Assembly: GCF_003576645.1 (NCBI RefSeq)
Contig: NC_044930.1
Span: forward strand, 7,337,007-7,401,006
DNA from: Ipomoea triloba
Taxonomy: Eukaryota; Streptophyta; Magnoliopsida; Solanales; Convolvulaceae
Length of the DNA stretch: 64,000 nt
Reading direction: 5' to 3'
Shown: positions 9,315 to 21,346 of the stretch, piece by piece
Numbering within the stretch: position 1 is the stretch's first letter
How the letters are laid out: each line of letters begins with the position of its first letter
The notes under the pieces: model-generated
The model's database searches: none
What the model was told of the DNA's origin: nothing
The model's input: the letters and a program-made list of their open reading frames with translations, nothing else
Translations under genes and position numbers: made by a program

Positions 9315-12300
9315 ATGCCGATGAAAAGAACTAGTGCCACAGCTTCTAAATTGAGTGAACCTGAGAAGCCTGTTGAGACTGAAGAGCAGGTTGAGCTTGA
9401 TGGAGACAATGAAGAAGAGGAAGACATTGAATATGAAGAAGTAGAAGAAGAAGTGGAATTGGAAGAGGAAGTAGAAGAAGAGGTAGAGGAGGAGGTGGAA
9501 GAAGAGGAAGAGGGAAGTGATGGTGAAGAAAAGGGCTCTGATGATGAGGGACCGGAAGTTGATCCTGAAGAGGAAGATGATGAGCAGAAAAGACGTGCTG
9601 AGCTTCTTGCGCTGCCTCCTCATGGATCAGAGGTGTATATAGGTGGTATTACTCAGGATGTTTCAGAAGGTGATGTGAGGCAATTTTGTGAGTCAATAGG
9701 AAAAATTACAGAGGTAATCCTTTTCCCATCTATTACATGTGCTATGTTTTCTTGCCAAACTTACATTGTTGATGTGAATGAAACACAGTTGAGAATGATG
9801 AAGGGAAAAGAAACAAATCAGAACAAGGGGTATGCTTTTGTCACTTTCAGAACAAAGGAACTAGCTTCTACCGCCATTAAGGAGCTTAATAATACTGAAC
9901 TAAAGGTGTGCACAATATAGCTTTCTGCTTACTTAGTCTTCACTCTTTACTATTCCATCATTTTTCATAAAATTTCCAAAGATGATGTTCTCAGTTGTGC
10001 TGTATGTGTATTTTATGTTGATTTTCTGATACTGTAAACTGAAATCCGGAGTCTTTCCCCACTAAGCTATGGTTCTCATGTCTTACATTTTAAAAACTCT
10101 ACTCTTTTATCAGGGAAGAAAGGTAAAGTGTTCTCCTGCTCAAGCAAAGCATCGATTATTCATTGGTAATGTTCCTAGAAACTGGGGGGAGGAAGAGATG
10201 AAGAAGGTGGTAAACAAGGTTGGGCCTGGCGTTATTAAAGTAGAATTGTTGAAGGTCTGTATGCTCTCTTATCTTGTTGTTTCCCTCTATTATTGTATTA
10301 AGGCATTCTAACTTTTTCTTCTATTTGAGGTAAACCAGTTTTCATCAAGTTAAATTCTTCTCTCATGCAGGATCAACAGAATTCGAGCCGAAACCGTGGA
10401 TTTGCATTCATTGAGTACTACAATAATGCGTGTGCTGAGTATTCAAGACAAAAGATGTCAAATCCAAATTTTAAACTTGATGATAGTTCTCCAACTGTTA
10501 GCTGGGCTGACCCAAGGAATGCAGATTCTTCTACTTCTTCTCAGGTTGCCTATATGAGTTACCTTTTTTCTTATTTGAAATATCCACTGGAGTTGCAAAC
10601 TATATTGGATGCTGTGACCATTCAATATAATTTCATAATTGGTCAAGCTTTTACTTTCATTGTCTATTTATTGTGGATGTTCTAGTTGCCTTGGGAAGAG
10701 CTCCCTCATTGTCCTCTGAGTTTTCATGCTGACTTAAGTGCCTACCGGATTTTAGGTCTGTTGAATTCATAGGTGTGAATTTGCTGTATTTATGCAGCTT
10801 CATTCATTTGATATGTTGAAGAAAATCTCGAGTTATACAGCCTCATTCATTTGTGTGATTTGTAAAGTAATCTGGTACTTTTATTCATTTGCCGTGTTAA
10901 AAGTGGCCTCCTGGTTTGATCTGAATTAGACTTGTTATTTGCAAGGAGAAACATACTCATGCATGGTCAAAGTGGTTGACAAAGGATTTGCTATCCTACA
11001 GGTTAAAGCAGTATATGTAAAGAACTTGCCCAAAAGTGTTACTCAGGATCAGCTGAAAGAGTTATTTGAACGTCATGGAAAGATTACCAAAGTCGTTCTA
11101 CCTCCTGCTAAACCAGGACAGGAAAACAGCAGATATGGTTTTGTTCACTTTGCTGAAAGGTCAAGTGCAATGAAGGCTTTGAAAAATACAGAGAGATATG
11201 AGATAGATGGTACTTTAGTTTTCATTTCAGCCTTTTGGATTTTAATATTTTGATACCATAATTCTCAAGTTCAATCATGCTTGGCCTGATGCCCAATTGC
11301 ACTGATAGGTAAAGTTCTGGATTGCTCACTTGCAAAGCCACAGGCAGATAAAAAACCTTCTGGTGGATCAAATTTACAGAAAGGAACCACATTTCCGATC
11401 TATCCACCTCGTCTTGGATATGGCATGGTTGGAGCACCATATTCTGGTGTAGCTGCAGGAATTGGCCATGTAAGAAATCTTGCTTATTATTACATGGTTG
11501 TAACTCCCCCGCACATGAAATTAATAATTCAATATATATGAGAGCTGGACACAAGGAAGCTTTCTTTCCAGATACATAACCTGCCCAAATATTTTTGGTG
11601 ATCATTTTATTGAGAAGTTAGTTGAAGTTAAAAGTTGCCCATTGAAACAGTGAAAATATTATGATGTGCTGTTCCTACTATAAACTTTTGATGTGACCTG
11701 TTTATTAATTTTGGTGCTTGTGTACTTTGCAGCCACTAGCTTATGGAAGGGGAGCTACACCAGCCGGTATGGCAATGATGCCATTGCTTTTACCTGATGG
11801 AAGGATCGGATATGTCTTGTAAGCATACTTCTTCTAAGATAGACCTAATAAATGCAGGTTTAGAAGAGAAAAATATGTAGTAGCTTTTGCATGAATGATC
11901 AGGCTTTCATGACACTGATGATTTGATGAACTTTACATTTTAAAGACAGTAATAAACAACAAATAAAATTTAACTCATCAGATCTAATATGACAAATTTA
12001 TCACATTCCCTGATGTCTCTTCGAGTTCTTCTATTCTGTTCTTTCTTTCAAAGTTTCAAGTTGGATTTGGAGTTTTCTTGGGTAAAGGAAAGGTAAACAT
12101 ATAAAACAGAGTTCAATGCTTCTTTTTTTTCCTCCATTTAAATCTTTATAGGATAGGGATATGATGTAATTTGCAAATTTTGAACATGTTCTGATGGTGC
12201 TATATCTGAATGGTTCTATGCATGTCTAAGAAATTTTGAGAAATAACATTACAATATAATGACAGGCAACAGCCAGGAGTCATGCCCACACTACCAACAG

Positions 12301-12434
12301 CTCCTCAAGGCGGTCATGGTGGCGGTGGACAGTTTTCGGGTGGAGGAAGGCGTGGAAACAACAGTGGGCGTGGTGGTGGTGGTGGCCATAGCAGTGACAG
12401 TGGACGTGGGCGTAGTCGATATAATCCCTACTAA
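9315..12434 (+). CDS. RRM protein, LIF2 / hnRNP Q-R type (8 exons)
   Basis: Spliced CDS: 9315-9713, 9789-9905, 10114-10254, 10371-10544, 11002-11209, 11309-11469, 11733-11818, 12266-12434. All introns are GT-AG and the frame closes to 484 residues. After a Glu-rich acidic N-terminus (about 24-90) come three RRMs: RRM1 (RNP2 VYIGGI 107-112, RNP1 KGYAFVTF 146-153), RRM2 (LFIGNV 187-192, RGFAFIEY 228-235) and RRM3 (VYVKNL 281-286, RYGFVHF about 321-327). A Gly/Pro-rich stretch with LLPDGRIGYVLQQPG follows, then a C-terminal RGG-like tail ending RYNPY. This order, the LLPDGR.GYVLQQPG motif and length match Arabidopsis LIF2 (At4g00830, about 495 aa), a nuclear RNA-binding protein that partners LHP1 in chromatin regulation of flowering and stress genes; it is related to animal SYNCRIP/hnRNP Q-R. 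Nuclear RNA binding is well supported; the LHP1 link is by homology. The first ATG (MPMKR) is used. Confidence 0.92.
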
Positions 12435-12473
12435 ATCACCCGCAAGTGGCTGGTGCAACTCTTATTGCTCCGA

Positions 12474-12475
<2 letters not shown>

Positions 12476-12518
<43 letters not shown>
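12476..12518. repeat. (AT)n microsatellite in LIF2-like 3' UTR
   Basis: About 21 AT dinucleotides starting 41 bp after the stop codon, so probably transcribed in the 3' UTR and likely length-polymorphic. Confidence 0.85.
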
Positions 12519-12521
<3 letters not shown>

Positions 12522-12755
12522 TGTCTAATTATTGTTGTTAGTAATCCAACATAACCTTAACATCCTACATTTCTTGAATAGAGGTTTCTTTTTCATAAGA
12601 AAAACTTTTGGTTTTCCGCTGCTTTTTTTTTTTCAAGGCCTCTACTCCCTCTAGCTGCTGCTGTTCTTTTTGTTGAATAGTAAATTGATGATTTCTTAGT
12701 CGTTGCAATTTTAATCGTTCTGTTAAATAGACTTTTTGAAGAGAATAGCAATGTG

Positions 12756-13572
12756 CACCACGTACGTAAACGACGTCGTTTTGAGCATTGTAAACTAACC
12801 GCCCGTTTTTTTGGAAATTACGTTTTTCGTTTCGGCCGATTTCTGTATTTATGTTAATATTCTGTGTATTCCAGGCAACCATTCTGTATTCATGTTAGTA
12901 ACACATGTTGTGATGTGTTTGTGCATTCGAATGTTTAGGAGGATGAGTTCTGTGTATTTTGTGTCAATATTCTGTATATTCATGTTATTAACATAGGTTG
13001 TGATTTGTTTGTGCATTTGAATGTTAGGAGGATTAGTTCTGTGTATTTTGTGTCAATATTCTGTGTATTCCAGGCAACCGTTCTGTATTTATGTTAGTAA
13101 CACATGTTGTGATGTGTTTGTGCATTCGAATGTTTAGGAGGATGCGTTCTGTGTATTTTGTGTCAATATTCTGTATATTCATGTTATTAACATAGGTTGT
13201 GATTTGTTTGTGCATTCGAATGTTAGGAGGATTAGTTATGTGTATTTTGTGTCAATATTCTGTGTATTCTGGGCAAACATTCTGTGTATTCTAGGCAAAC
13301 CTTCTGTGTATTCTAGATAATTATTATGTGTATTATAGATAATGAATTCACTGGAGTCATTCGCGTCCGCGTCCACTAACATATGTGTATTTTGTGTGTA
13401 TTATGGGCAAACATTTTGTGTATTTTTTTTTTGAAAAAACATTCTGTGTATTCTAGGCAAACGTTCTGTGTATTCTAGATAATGATTATGTGTATTATAG
13501 ATAATGAATTTCCTGTAGTCATTCGCGTCCGCGTCCACTAACATCGAAACGACGTCGTTTACGTACGTGGTG
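12756..13572. mobile_element. Non-autonomous TIR element, MULE-like, 817 bp
   Basis: Perfect 26-bp terminal inverted repeats at 12756..12781 and 13547..13572. They begin CACCACGTACGTAAACG and end in the palindrome AAACGACGTCGTTT. The interior is a tandem repeat of about 199 bp (TTCCAGGCAACC-like block at 12870 and 13069) plus shorter TTCTGTGTATTCTAGGCAA units at 13270..13480, and a duplicated TCATTCGCGTCCGCGTCCAC (about 13356 and 13520). No transposase. No clear target duplication: the flanking 9-mers AGCAATGTG and TAGGGTATA differ. Superfamily is inferred from TIR style only. Confidence 0.6.
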
Positions 13573-16417
13573 TAGGGTATAACGATTGTCATTCAGGTGT
13601 TTTAGCAAAGTTGATGTTGGGCCTTGGCCGAGCTTTCTTGGGGTCACCTTATTATACTCAATGGGCCTGAGTATATAACTCCCATCAATGGGTAATTTGT
13701 ATATATCCTGGATCAAAATTCAATCTTGCAAGATGGACCCCAGATATATCATACATGTTAATTTTTAATATACTAAAATGATATGCAATGTATTAAAAAT
13801 GAACTTGTATTAAAATATAATGAACCTATAATACATTAAAAATAAATATTTACTGCTAGATAGACCCTAGTTCCATGATATAATTTGTCATCAATGGGTA
13901 TATATATTTCACTCAACTAGGAAATGAATTTCATCTGGAAATGGTAATGGTACTTGCAGAGAATATTGATCTAGTCACAAATCTTTGCTTTAATTTATTG
14001 GAGGAAAAAAAGATTGAAGTATGTGTAATATAACAAATTTGAATTTATATTAGCGATATGTGATGCCAATACCGAGCTCGCCCGCTAACCTGACCTCACC
14101 TAGGATCCGAGGTCCGACCTAGTTCTTAAACTTGTCTTTTTAGACTTGTTGGTCCAATATCTTCACCAATTAATAATGATATAAACTTGTTTGCCTCAAG
14201 TTTGACATTACATTTACTGATCTTCAAAGAGATTTAGTCATGAACTATAGTTGAGTTATTGTCTGCAGGTGTTTAGTTTAATTACTGGTTTAGTTGGCAG
14301 TATTTGGGGCAATGATAGTTGAGTTATTACAGTATTAAATAGACAAATGAAAGGGAATTAAAGAAGACAGCAAGATCAGAAGTGAAAGAAAGTGAGTGCA
14401 GTGCATGCAGGAATTGAAGTAAACTTTGGGTTTTAATTTGTTGCTTTAATTTAATTTTGGTTGAGTCAAGTCTTCTTTCTGGGGAAGGAGCATGCAATAG
14501 ATGTCTTTTATTTGTCGGTTGAGCAAAATATGATAAAGTAAGGTTCTTGGAAAATGGAATTCCCAGTTTCAAGTTTCAGTTTTTTTTTGCTTCTATAATT
14601 TGCTCTTTAATTTAATTTAATTAAGACACCTAAATTGCAGACAAACCCACATCCTTCATAGCTTTTGCAGACTTTGTATAATTAAGGTAATTGATCAAAA
14701 CAAAAATTCAAAAGCAACCATTCAAACTTAAAAATCATATTACCAATAAGATGGAATGATACCCATTTTTAATTAGGAGATCTAATTTTTAATTAAAGGA
14801 GTAACAAAAAATCTCATAATTGTATTTTGAAAAGTTATTATGATTTTGATTCTTCTTCCTGATGTGTAAACACATTAACCAAACACAACCTTAATCTCTC
14901 CTTAATTACACATATCTTCTACTGCACTTCTCCAAATTATATTCCTTATTCTCTATTATATCTATAGCTAGTAAATAGTAATATCATCCACCTTTTTTCT
15001 TTCTTTTTCCTTCCACTAACTCACTAAATTAATAATGCGTAACGGAAATATATACTCTCTAACAAACTCCTCATTATTTTACAATACATATATATTAAAA
15101 TATTGTATTGTATTTTGTGCTCAGTAATATTGTACAATTGTATAATCCTGATAAAGTAAACACATGTAACAGAAGTGTATACTCTTTAACAGATTCTTTC
15201 ATATTTTTCATCACATATAAATATTAAAAAGTTTTCTATAATGCCTACAATAGAAATATATATGTGTTTCACATTACATGTACGAACCTATTACTCTTTG
15301 ATAAGTCATACACAACACATGAACATAGTACAATATGACTCTAATATCAAATTTAATAATACGTTTGTCTCAACTAAAAATCTAAGGTTATGATTAAACT
15401 AGGCATTTATATTTTATATATTATATAGTCAGTACCGACCTCTAAAATATTGCGTTTTATTTAGTTTGAGTTTAGCGACTTTGTATAATCAATTTTTAAA
15501 TTAAAGAATGTCAAATTGGAATATATATATGTTTTTATTATCTTTAAGAAAGGAATTGAAGAAATAGATATAAAAATAAGTTAAGAGTGATTGCAGATGC
15601 AGGAAGAAATTCTTTTATGTTTCATTGTGACTTTAGTTGGAGCTGAGTTTTGAACTAATGAATTGAAGTGTTTTGTGGGTTGGCGGAAAGTGAAGTGAGG
15701 TGTAGTGTGTGTGGGTGTCGTCCTCGTCCTTTATTCTGAGAATTTTAGGTAGTAGGAGTACTATGAAGTTGACAGTAACTAGGTTAGGTTAGGTTGTAGG
15801 GTTTCCCCGTTGCAAATAAAACACACATTATATATTCTTACAATTCGCTGGAGTGACTAGAGAAGAAGCAGGCACAGCCTTTTTAATATTTCAACTTATT
15901 AGGGACAATTTTATCAAATTGATCAGAATGTTAGTTTGGCATTTATGAAAACTTATTAAGTCTGAATATATCAGTGGAAGTAACTTATTGGTTTTCTTGG
16001 TGACTTGGTGTAAATCGGTCAATTATATATGTTGGTTTACCTTCTGATATGATCTTGTGACCCTATACCGACTAGGATCTCAAAGTGGCAGGGTATATCT
16101 CGTGTACACCTTTAGTTGGTGACTATCGATTTTCAAAACACTTAACGCTCATTTAATTCATTAAATAAGCTTTGAATATAAAAGCATTTTTGGAAATATA
16201 TTTTCTTTTCAAAAAAAAAAAAAAACTTAGGTGATTACAGCTTCGCTAGACTAATCCTAAGCCCATAGGACTCTGCCCTAGAGCCACTACGAGGTAAATT
16301 GCGAGTGGCACAATCTGGTCAATTTTTTTGTTAATTCATAAATTGTCATTACTTATTCCTTTGTTATTCATTAATCATTTAATCTCATTAAACACTTGGG
16401 ATACAATTCTTTAAGTC

Positions 16418-16419
<2 letters not shown>
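13573..16419. other. Gene-free intergenic stretch
   Basis: AT-rich. No ORF with recognisable homology. Scattered poly-purine/pyrimidine tracts. A short GC-richer patch at 14073..14125 is unexplained. Confidence 0.5.

Positions 16420-16467
<48 letters not shown>
16420..16467. repeat. (TA)n microsatellite
   Basis: About 23 TA dinucleotides. Confidence 0.9.
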
Positions 16468-16471
<4 letters not shown>

Positions 16472-18191
16472 CAATGTTGAAATATTTTGATTTAAGAGAA
16501 AACCATTAGCTTAGTCGTGGTCTAAAAGTGCGCTCTAAGTGAAATTCGCCTTATGATCGATTTTAGCTGGCAAAGGACCACAAGAACATAAACCAACTTA
16601 GGTTGTCAATAACTACTCATCGTATGCAATGTTCACATACTCAATATTTTGACGCATTCAATTTACCCCATTTTACATACTTATATACCAATGTTTGCAT
16701 ACATTATTAATGTCAATGCGTACATTAGCAATAAACACAAAAGAAAAATTTATGACTCAACTATTTTGAGTTATATTTTACATTGGCCTCCAGTTTTCTC
16801 ACTGTGATGAAACTAATAATCACACAATGTATCAGATACATTAGAAGTTCGCTTACCTATATTATTCCAAACTGTTGAGTTCACTTTCCAATTATTAAAT
16901 CTCTTTTAATTTCAATTAAAAAATAATTCTTAGGGAAAAAAATCAAATCAAATTGTAATTAACTAGCTCCAAACCCTAATTTAACTACTATTTACATTAG
17001 CTAAAACTTCACTTCTAAGGAAAAAAAAATGAATACAAATTTAACATACAAGCTAAGACTTAAACTGCAGTGTGCATAGTGAGTTACTATAGTATTTTCT
17101 AGCTATTACTATTAAAATTACAAACAAGAAATCCATTAAAAAAATATATTACAAAGCCAAGAAACATCACTACTTGCAAAAAAAAGTGTAGGCCAAACCA
17201 TAAAATGATAATGCCCTTTCCACAAAATATATATTATCTCATTTCAATACATTATATTAGTTGAAATGTAAACTTCAACAATAATTAGATGTTGAGTTAA
17301 ATCACGCGCACAAACAAACACGTACACGCATATACACGACATTATATTATTAAAAAACAAGATACCTCATATCATCCTGATTATATATATAGTATTTTCT
17401 CTACTTGCAAACTTCTATTTGAAGCCCTAGCAAAAAATCCTTTCCTTGTACATATACATAATGGGTTTGCATTGGATGGTGGATCAAAAGTTGTTCATTT
17501 TAACACATGCAATTAAGAAGAATGAGTGATGCATAAATTTACCATTTCAAGTGCTTCATATATAGCTTGTAATGATGGAGAAGAAACATAAAGAGACCAT
17601 AGAACCTTAAAAGATTGAAATTTGCAAACATTACTGATAGATATATATATGTACATGAAATGTTGAAATTTGCAGATTAAACCTAACTGACTTACCTTCT
17701 AAGTCATATAAAAGGAACATATCCCATGATTCACAAGGAATGTAATACATTTGCAAATATTATTATTATTATTTAATTTTGATCTTAATTAGTTTGGTGG
17801 ATGGATTGAATATATATAATATTTGATGGAAATAAAATTCTCCGGTGGCGTAATGCTACCTCTACCTGGCTTCACCGCCGATGATGTGATCGAGTAGCTA
17901 AGAAAGCACTTACTTGAGTTGAGAAAATGTATATATCCGATACAAGCACTTCACATCTTAGTTAATTTATGCAACAAAAACAATTTTTTTTTGGGTGTAA
18001 CAAAAGTATCTACCCTGGATGACTAATTCTCTGGCTGAATTTTGAGCACTCTGAGGATGGAATGACTGGTATGCAGATTTAAGGTTGCTCCATATAATAG
18101 ATCCTGTGTTCAAATTTTAATATGATGGAGCATAAGATCAATAAACAAGTGCAAGATTAATGTATCCAACCTCATCTCCATCGATCTCTCG
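16468..18191. other. AHL 3' flank, no gene seen
   Basis: AT-rich and non-coding as far as I can see. It lies downstream of the AHL stop codon, so the 3' UTR and polyadenylation site should be at its right-hand end (about 17900..18191). Confidence 0.5.
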
Positions 18192-19175
18192 TTAAAATTG
18201 AGGTGGTCTTGCGGCGGCGGCGGCGGTGTTTCCAGCCCATCCGAACACTTCTGCTGAAAACGGGTAATTGGTTGGCGGCGGCGGCTGTGGCTGTTGTGTG
18301 TTTCCGAATGACGTTCCTCCTCCGCCTTCGCCGCCTCCAGTCACGCCGGATGTTTGGGACGCGGCGGTGGACGACTGGACCTGCCCAGCTGCGGCGGCGG
18401 TTGCATTGCCCGCGCCTCCCTCCGCTTCCTCCTCCAGAGGGAGGCGCTCGAAAACCGCATTGGCGAACGTGGCAGCCATGAGCACTACCGGGCCGGAAGC
18501 CATAAGGGGCCCCACCACGCTCCCGCCCACGACCTGCCCCTGTCCCCCTGACAAAAATATCGACAGGCCGCCCGCCCCGGGCGGGGCGGGAGGCGGGAGG
18601 ACGGTTCCGGAGAGCGAGAGGATCTCGAAGCGGCCGTGGAGCGTGACAACTGTCCCGGCGGGCGAGGACGGCTGACGCAGGGTGACGTTAGTGACGGTGC
18701 CGCTCCCGCTGAGCACGCAGACCCCCCTCCCCCTCCGCCGCGCGTAGCTGGTCACGCTGTCCACGATGTCGGCCCCGGCCGAGACCTCCAGCACGTGAGA
18801 CCGCAGGGCGTTAGGGCTGTCTCTCGTCACAATAATAGGCGGCTTCGGCTTGTTCTTCGACCCGGGCGGCCGACCTCTAGGTCGACGGCTCGACGTCGAC
18901 CCACCTCCCCCTCCTCCTCCCGAGCTAGTAGCCGCCGCATCATTATCCGATTTCTGTTCCTTCTGGTCGGATGAATCCGAGGTAGGCGTCGTAGGTAAGG
19001 CGGCGGCGCCGCCCCCGCCGGAGGGTTGATGCTGAGAGAAATTAGATTGGTGGTGCAACTGAAGCTCAGGCGTACTAAAGAGCTGGTGAACGAAACCAGG
19101 AGGAGGAGGAGCCTGATGATGATGGTGATTAAACCCCCCTCCTCCGCCTCCATCTCCGCCGCCGCCGCCGCCCAT
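18192..19175 (-). CDS. AT-hook motif nuclear-localized (AHL) protein, intronless
   Basis: 327 residues from the first in-frame ATG. A Gly/His-rich N-terminus precedes a type-I AT-hook ([17 protein letters not shown], 97-113) that binds the minor groove of AT-rich DNA. One PPC/DUF296 domain follows (about 121-250) with the conserved GRFEIL core (181-186) and [10 protein letters not shown] and [10 protein letters not shown] blocks, used for trimerisation and partner binding. The C-terminus ends EVFGWAGN....RPPQF, like AHL19/20-type proteins. A single AT-hook, a single PPC domain and no intron place it in AHL clade A. These are nuclear regulators of growth, flowering and defence. The codons are very GC-rich against an AT-rich background. 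The frame stays open upstream to 19217, where a CTG begins LANNNKWW, matching the MAN..WW start of relatives; the true start may be there (341 residues). An out-of-frame ATG lies at 19183, 8 nt upstream of the chosen start. Confidence 0.93.
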   Translation of the reverse strand: MGGGGGGDGGGGGGFNHHHHQAPPPPGFVHQLFSTPELQLHHQSNFSQHQPSGGGGAAALPTTPTSDSSDQKEQKSDNDAAATSSGGGGGGGSTSSRRPRGRPPGSKNKPKPPIIVTRDSPNALRSHVLEVSAGADIVDSVTSYARRRGRGVCVLSGSGTVTNVTLRQPSSPAGTVVTLHGRFEILSLSGTVLPPPAPPGAGGLSIFLSGGQGQVVGGSVVGPLMASGPVVLMAATFANAVFERLPLEEEAEGGAGNATAAAAGQVQSSTAASQTSGVTGGGEGGGGTSFGNTQQPQPPPPTNYPFSAEVFGWAGNTAAAAARPPQF

Positions 19176-19240
19176 CCCGGCATCTATTCTCTCCCACCAC
19201 TTGTTGTTGTTAGCCAGCTTAGCTTCTTACTCAACTTACC

Positions 19241-19250
19241 ACTATATATA
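19241..19250 (-). promoter_or_regulatory. TATA-like motif upstream of AHL
   Basis: On the minus strand GTATATATAG lies about 70 bp before the ATG at 19175. If it is the true TATA box, transcription would begin near 19215, at or after the CTG discussed for the AHL gene. An alternative TATA (GTATAAAT) lies at about 19742..19749, which would give a leader of over 500 nt containing the GA/CT tract. Which is used cannot be told from sequence. Confidence 0.3.
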
Positions 19251-19548
19251 CGATGATCTGAGGATTAATTATCTCGCCGGCCGACTAAATAACCTCTCAG
19301 TTCAGCACTTTCTAGATGGATCGATCTGATTATCTGAAGACGATCAATCTCTCAGCTTCATCCCAAAGTAATCAACAAATTTAAGGAAGAAGATGAAGAA
19401 ACAACAAATTAAAACTGGATGGGTTTCTAAACCTCCATGAGAGATACAACAACAACCTTAATAAATGATTGATATCATCATAGATCCATCGAACAACCAT
19501 ATATAAACATCCACAGATCCACCGTTACTGTTGACCCGGTAGTCTAAG

Positions 19549-19586
19549 GAGAAAGAGAGAAAGAGAGAGAGAGAGAGAGAGGGGAG
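19549..19586. repeat. (GA)n tract upstream of AHL
   Basis: Purine tract of GAGAAAGAGAGA type, reading (CT)n on the AHL strand. CT tracts are common in plant leaders and core promoters, so this may be 5' UTR. Confidence 0.7.
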
Positions 19587-19649
19587 AGAAATTTGAAGAA
19601 AGGGAAGAATAGACGAAGTTGGTGAGCATGATTTAAGCACGTATAGTAA

Positions 19650-21040
19650 CCAAGCACTGGTACTAATGAATTAATTATTAGCTACCTCCAACAATCCGAA
19701 ACCTCTCTCTCCTCCTGAGGAATTTTTAAAAATAATAATAATATTTATACTTATCCTAAGGTGGATTGCTTCATGTCTCTCATTTTAAAAATTCATTTTT
19801 AAAGTATAATTATAAAAAATTATAAACATAAGTTCAGACAAGAGAAAGTAAGAAATGGTAGCTAAGAGAAAAAGCAGGAGAAGGTGTTAGAGAAAAAGAA
19901 ATTTTATCATATGAATAAATAATTGAGACAGTGATTAAAGAGAAAGTCGAAATAGTTAAAAAGAAAGTCGGAAATGAAAACCTACTATATCTCCCATCCA
20001 AATTAAAAAAACATATTTAACTTATTTTGTAAAATTTCTATCAAAGTAATGTTGTTTTTTCACTCTTATTTTTTTTTAATTGATGTGACTTTAAAAAAAT
20101 AAAATTATGAAAACAAAAAGAATCTATAATGAGTAATTTGAATGTCCACTACCATAAAAATAATAATAACAATTATACTTTTATCAATAAAATAATGATT
20201 TTACTTTTACATTTTATAAAAATATCATTATAGTATTTTATTTATACTAATCACATTTTAGTATTGGGTAGTAGAATTTTCACAAGACATTAAATTTCTG
20301 GAATGTCAAATCTTTATCCCGTAATGCTTCCCAACTCGGCTTTCTACAGAAAACACAAAACCAATCAACAAAAGGATCATTCTTTGCCGGGCCCCGTGAT
20401 TAATATAATATTCAACAAAAACCTTTTTTTTTTTTTGGAAATGTATTCAACAAAAACCTTAATTACTCATCTTAGGTATTATGTACGAGAGATTTTTATA
20501 AAGTAATATTTATTCTATATTTTTTTTATTTATTGCAGTCTTAAAATTTAATATCTTATTTGTCAGTGTTTGATCCTATGACTTTCTTTCAAGGAGAGTC
20601 ACTGAGGTTTTATCTGAGTACAAGTTGTTTTGCAATGAGACGAATAATTAATTTAAAAAATATAAAGCAAATTTGTAAAGTATTTTTGACAGCATCTGAG
20701 AGTTGCCGAAAACACAAGTAGTATCGGTGATTGGTGAATGAAGGAAGCATATGGAATATAATCCCTATCTTTACAACTTAGCAGACTTGTCTTTTATTTC
20801 CGTTAATCCCCAACTTATCCCTTATAATATAATTATCCTTTTTAGGCTGGTTACAAATGTTAAACGGTATACACGAATTTTCTAATTATGTCTCTATCTC
20901 TACTATAAATCTAAACTAATAGTTGGACTACACATGTAATTCAATTTTGTCATGTGATGTTCAAACTCAATCTTAATCTTGAAAGATATATTCTATCTCA
21001 ATTAAAAGTATAAATTGATAATTGAACTGTACATTTATAT
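19650..21040. other. Intergenic, AHL upstream region
   Basis: AT-rich, no gene seen. Probable AHL promoter sequence at its left end. Confidence 0.5.
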
Positions 21041-21043
21041 TTA

Positions 21044-21346
21044 GGGTGTGTTTGGTTATAAGTTTAGCTATCAGGAATGAGTATCAAAGTCATTGTTATT
21101 GTTTGGTTGACAGGTGTTTAGAACACTGCTATGAGTTTTGATTAACCCTTAATTACAAAACTCATTGCATAATAAAATAAGGGTTTCATTCCCTTCCTCC
21201 TCAGCCGCTTTTTCTAACTATTAATAATCATTTACATTCCACCCTACTACCAAACATGAAAAATACTTTCACCAAAACTCATTACTATTACCAAATATTT
21301 GATACCCATTCCAACTCCAATTTCCCTGTGCGAACCAAACACACCC
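21044..21346. mobile_element. Tourist-like (PIF/Harbinger) MITE
   Basis: A 303-bp element with perfect 14-bp terminal inverted repeats (GGGTGTGTTTGGTT on both ends) and a TTA target duplication at 21041-21043 and 21347-21349. Size, TIR and trinucleotide duplication are those of Tourist MITEs. No coding capacity. The well-kept ends suggest a fairly recent insertion. Confidence 0.85.

Noticed and set aside
8956..9324. 122-codon plus-strand frame upstream of the LIF2-like ATG
   Set aside because: It overlaps the coding start in another frame and has no recognisable domain; more likely leader or intron.
9168..9623. 151-codon minus-strand frame
   Set aside because: It is the antisense of the Glu-rich exon of the LIF2-like gene; the Phe/Leu-rich translation is a shadow.
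12259..12528. 89-codon frame overlapping the last LIF2-like exon
   Set aside because: Wrong phase: the spliced frame gives the RGG-like tail ending RYNPY, while this frame runs into the AT microsatellite.
18203..18974. Several plus-strand frames opposite the AHL gene
   Set aside because: GC-rich antisense shadows of the AHL coding sequence; the minus-strand frame carries the AT-hook and PPC domain.
18827..19183. 118-codon minus-strand frame starting at the ATG 19183
   Set aside because: Out of frame with the AT-hook and PPC domain; at most a leaky upstream start.
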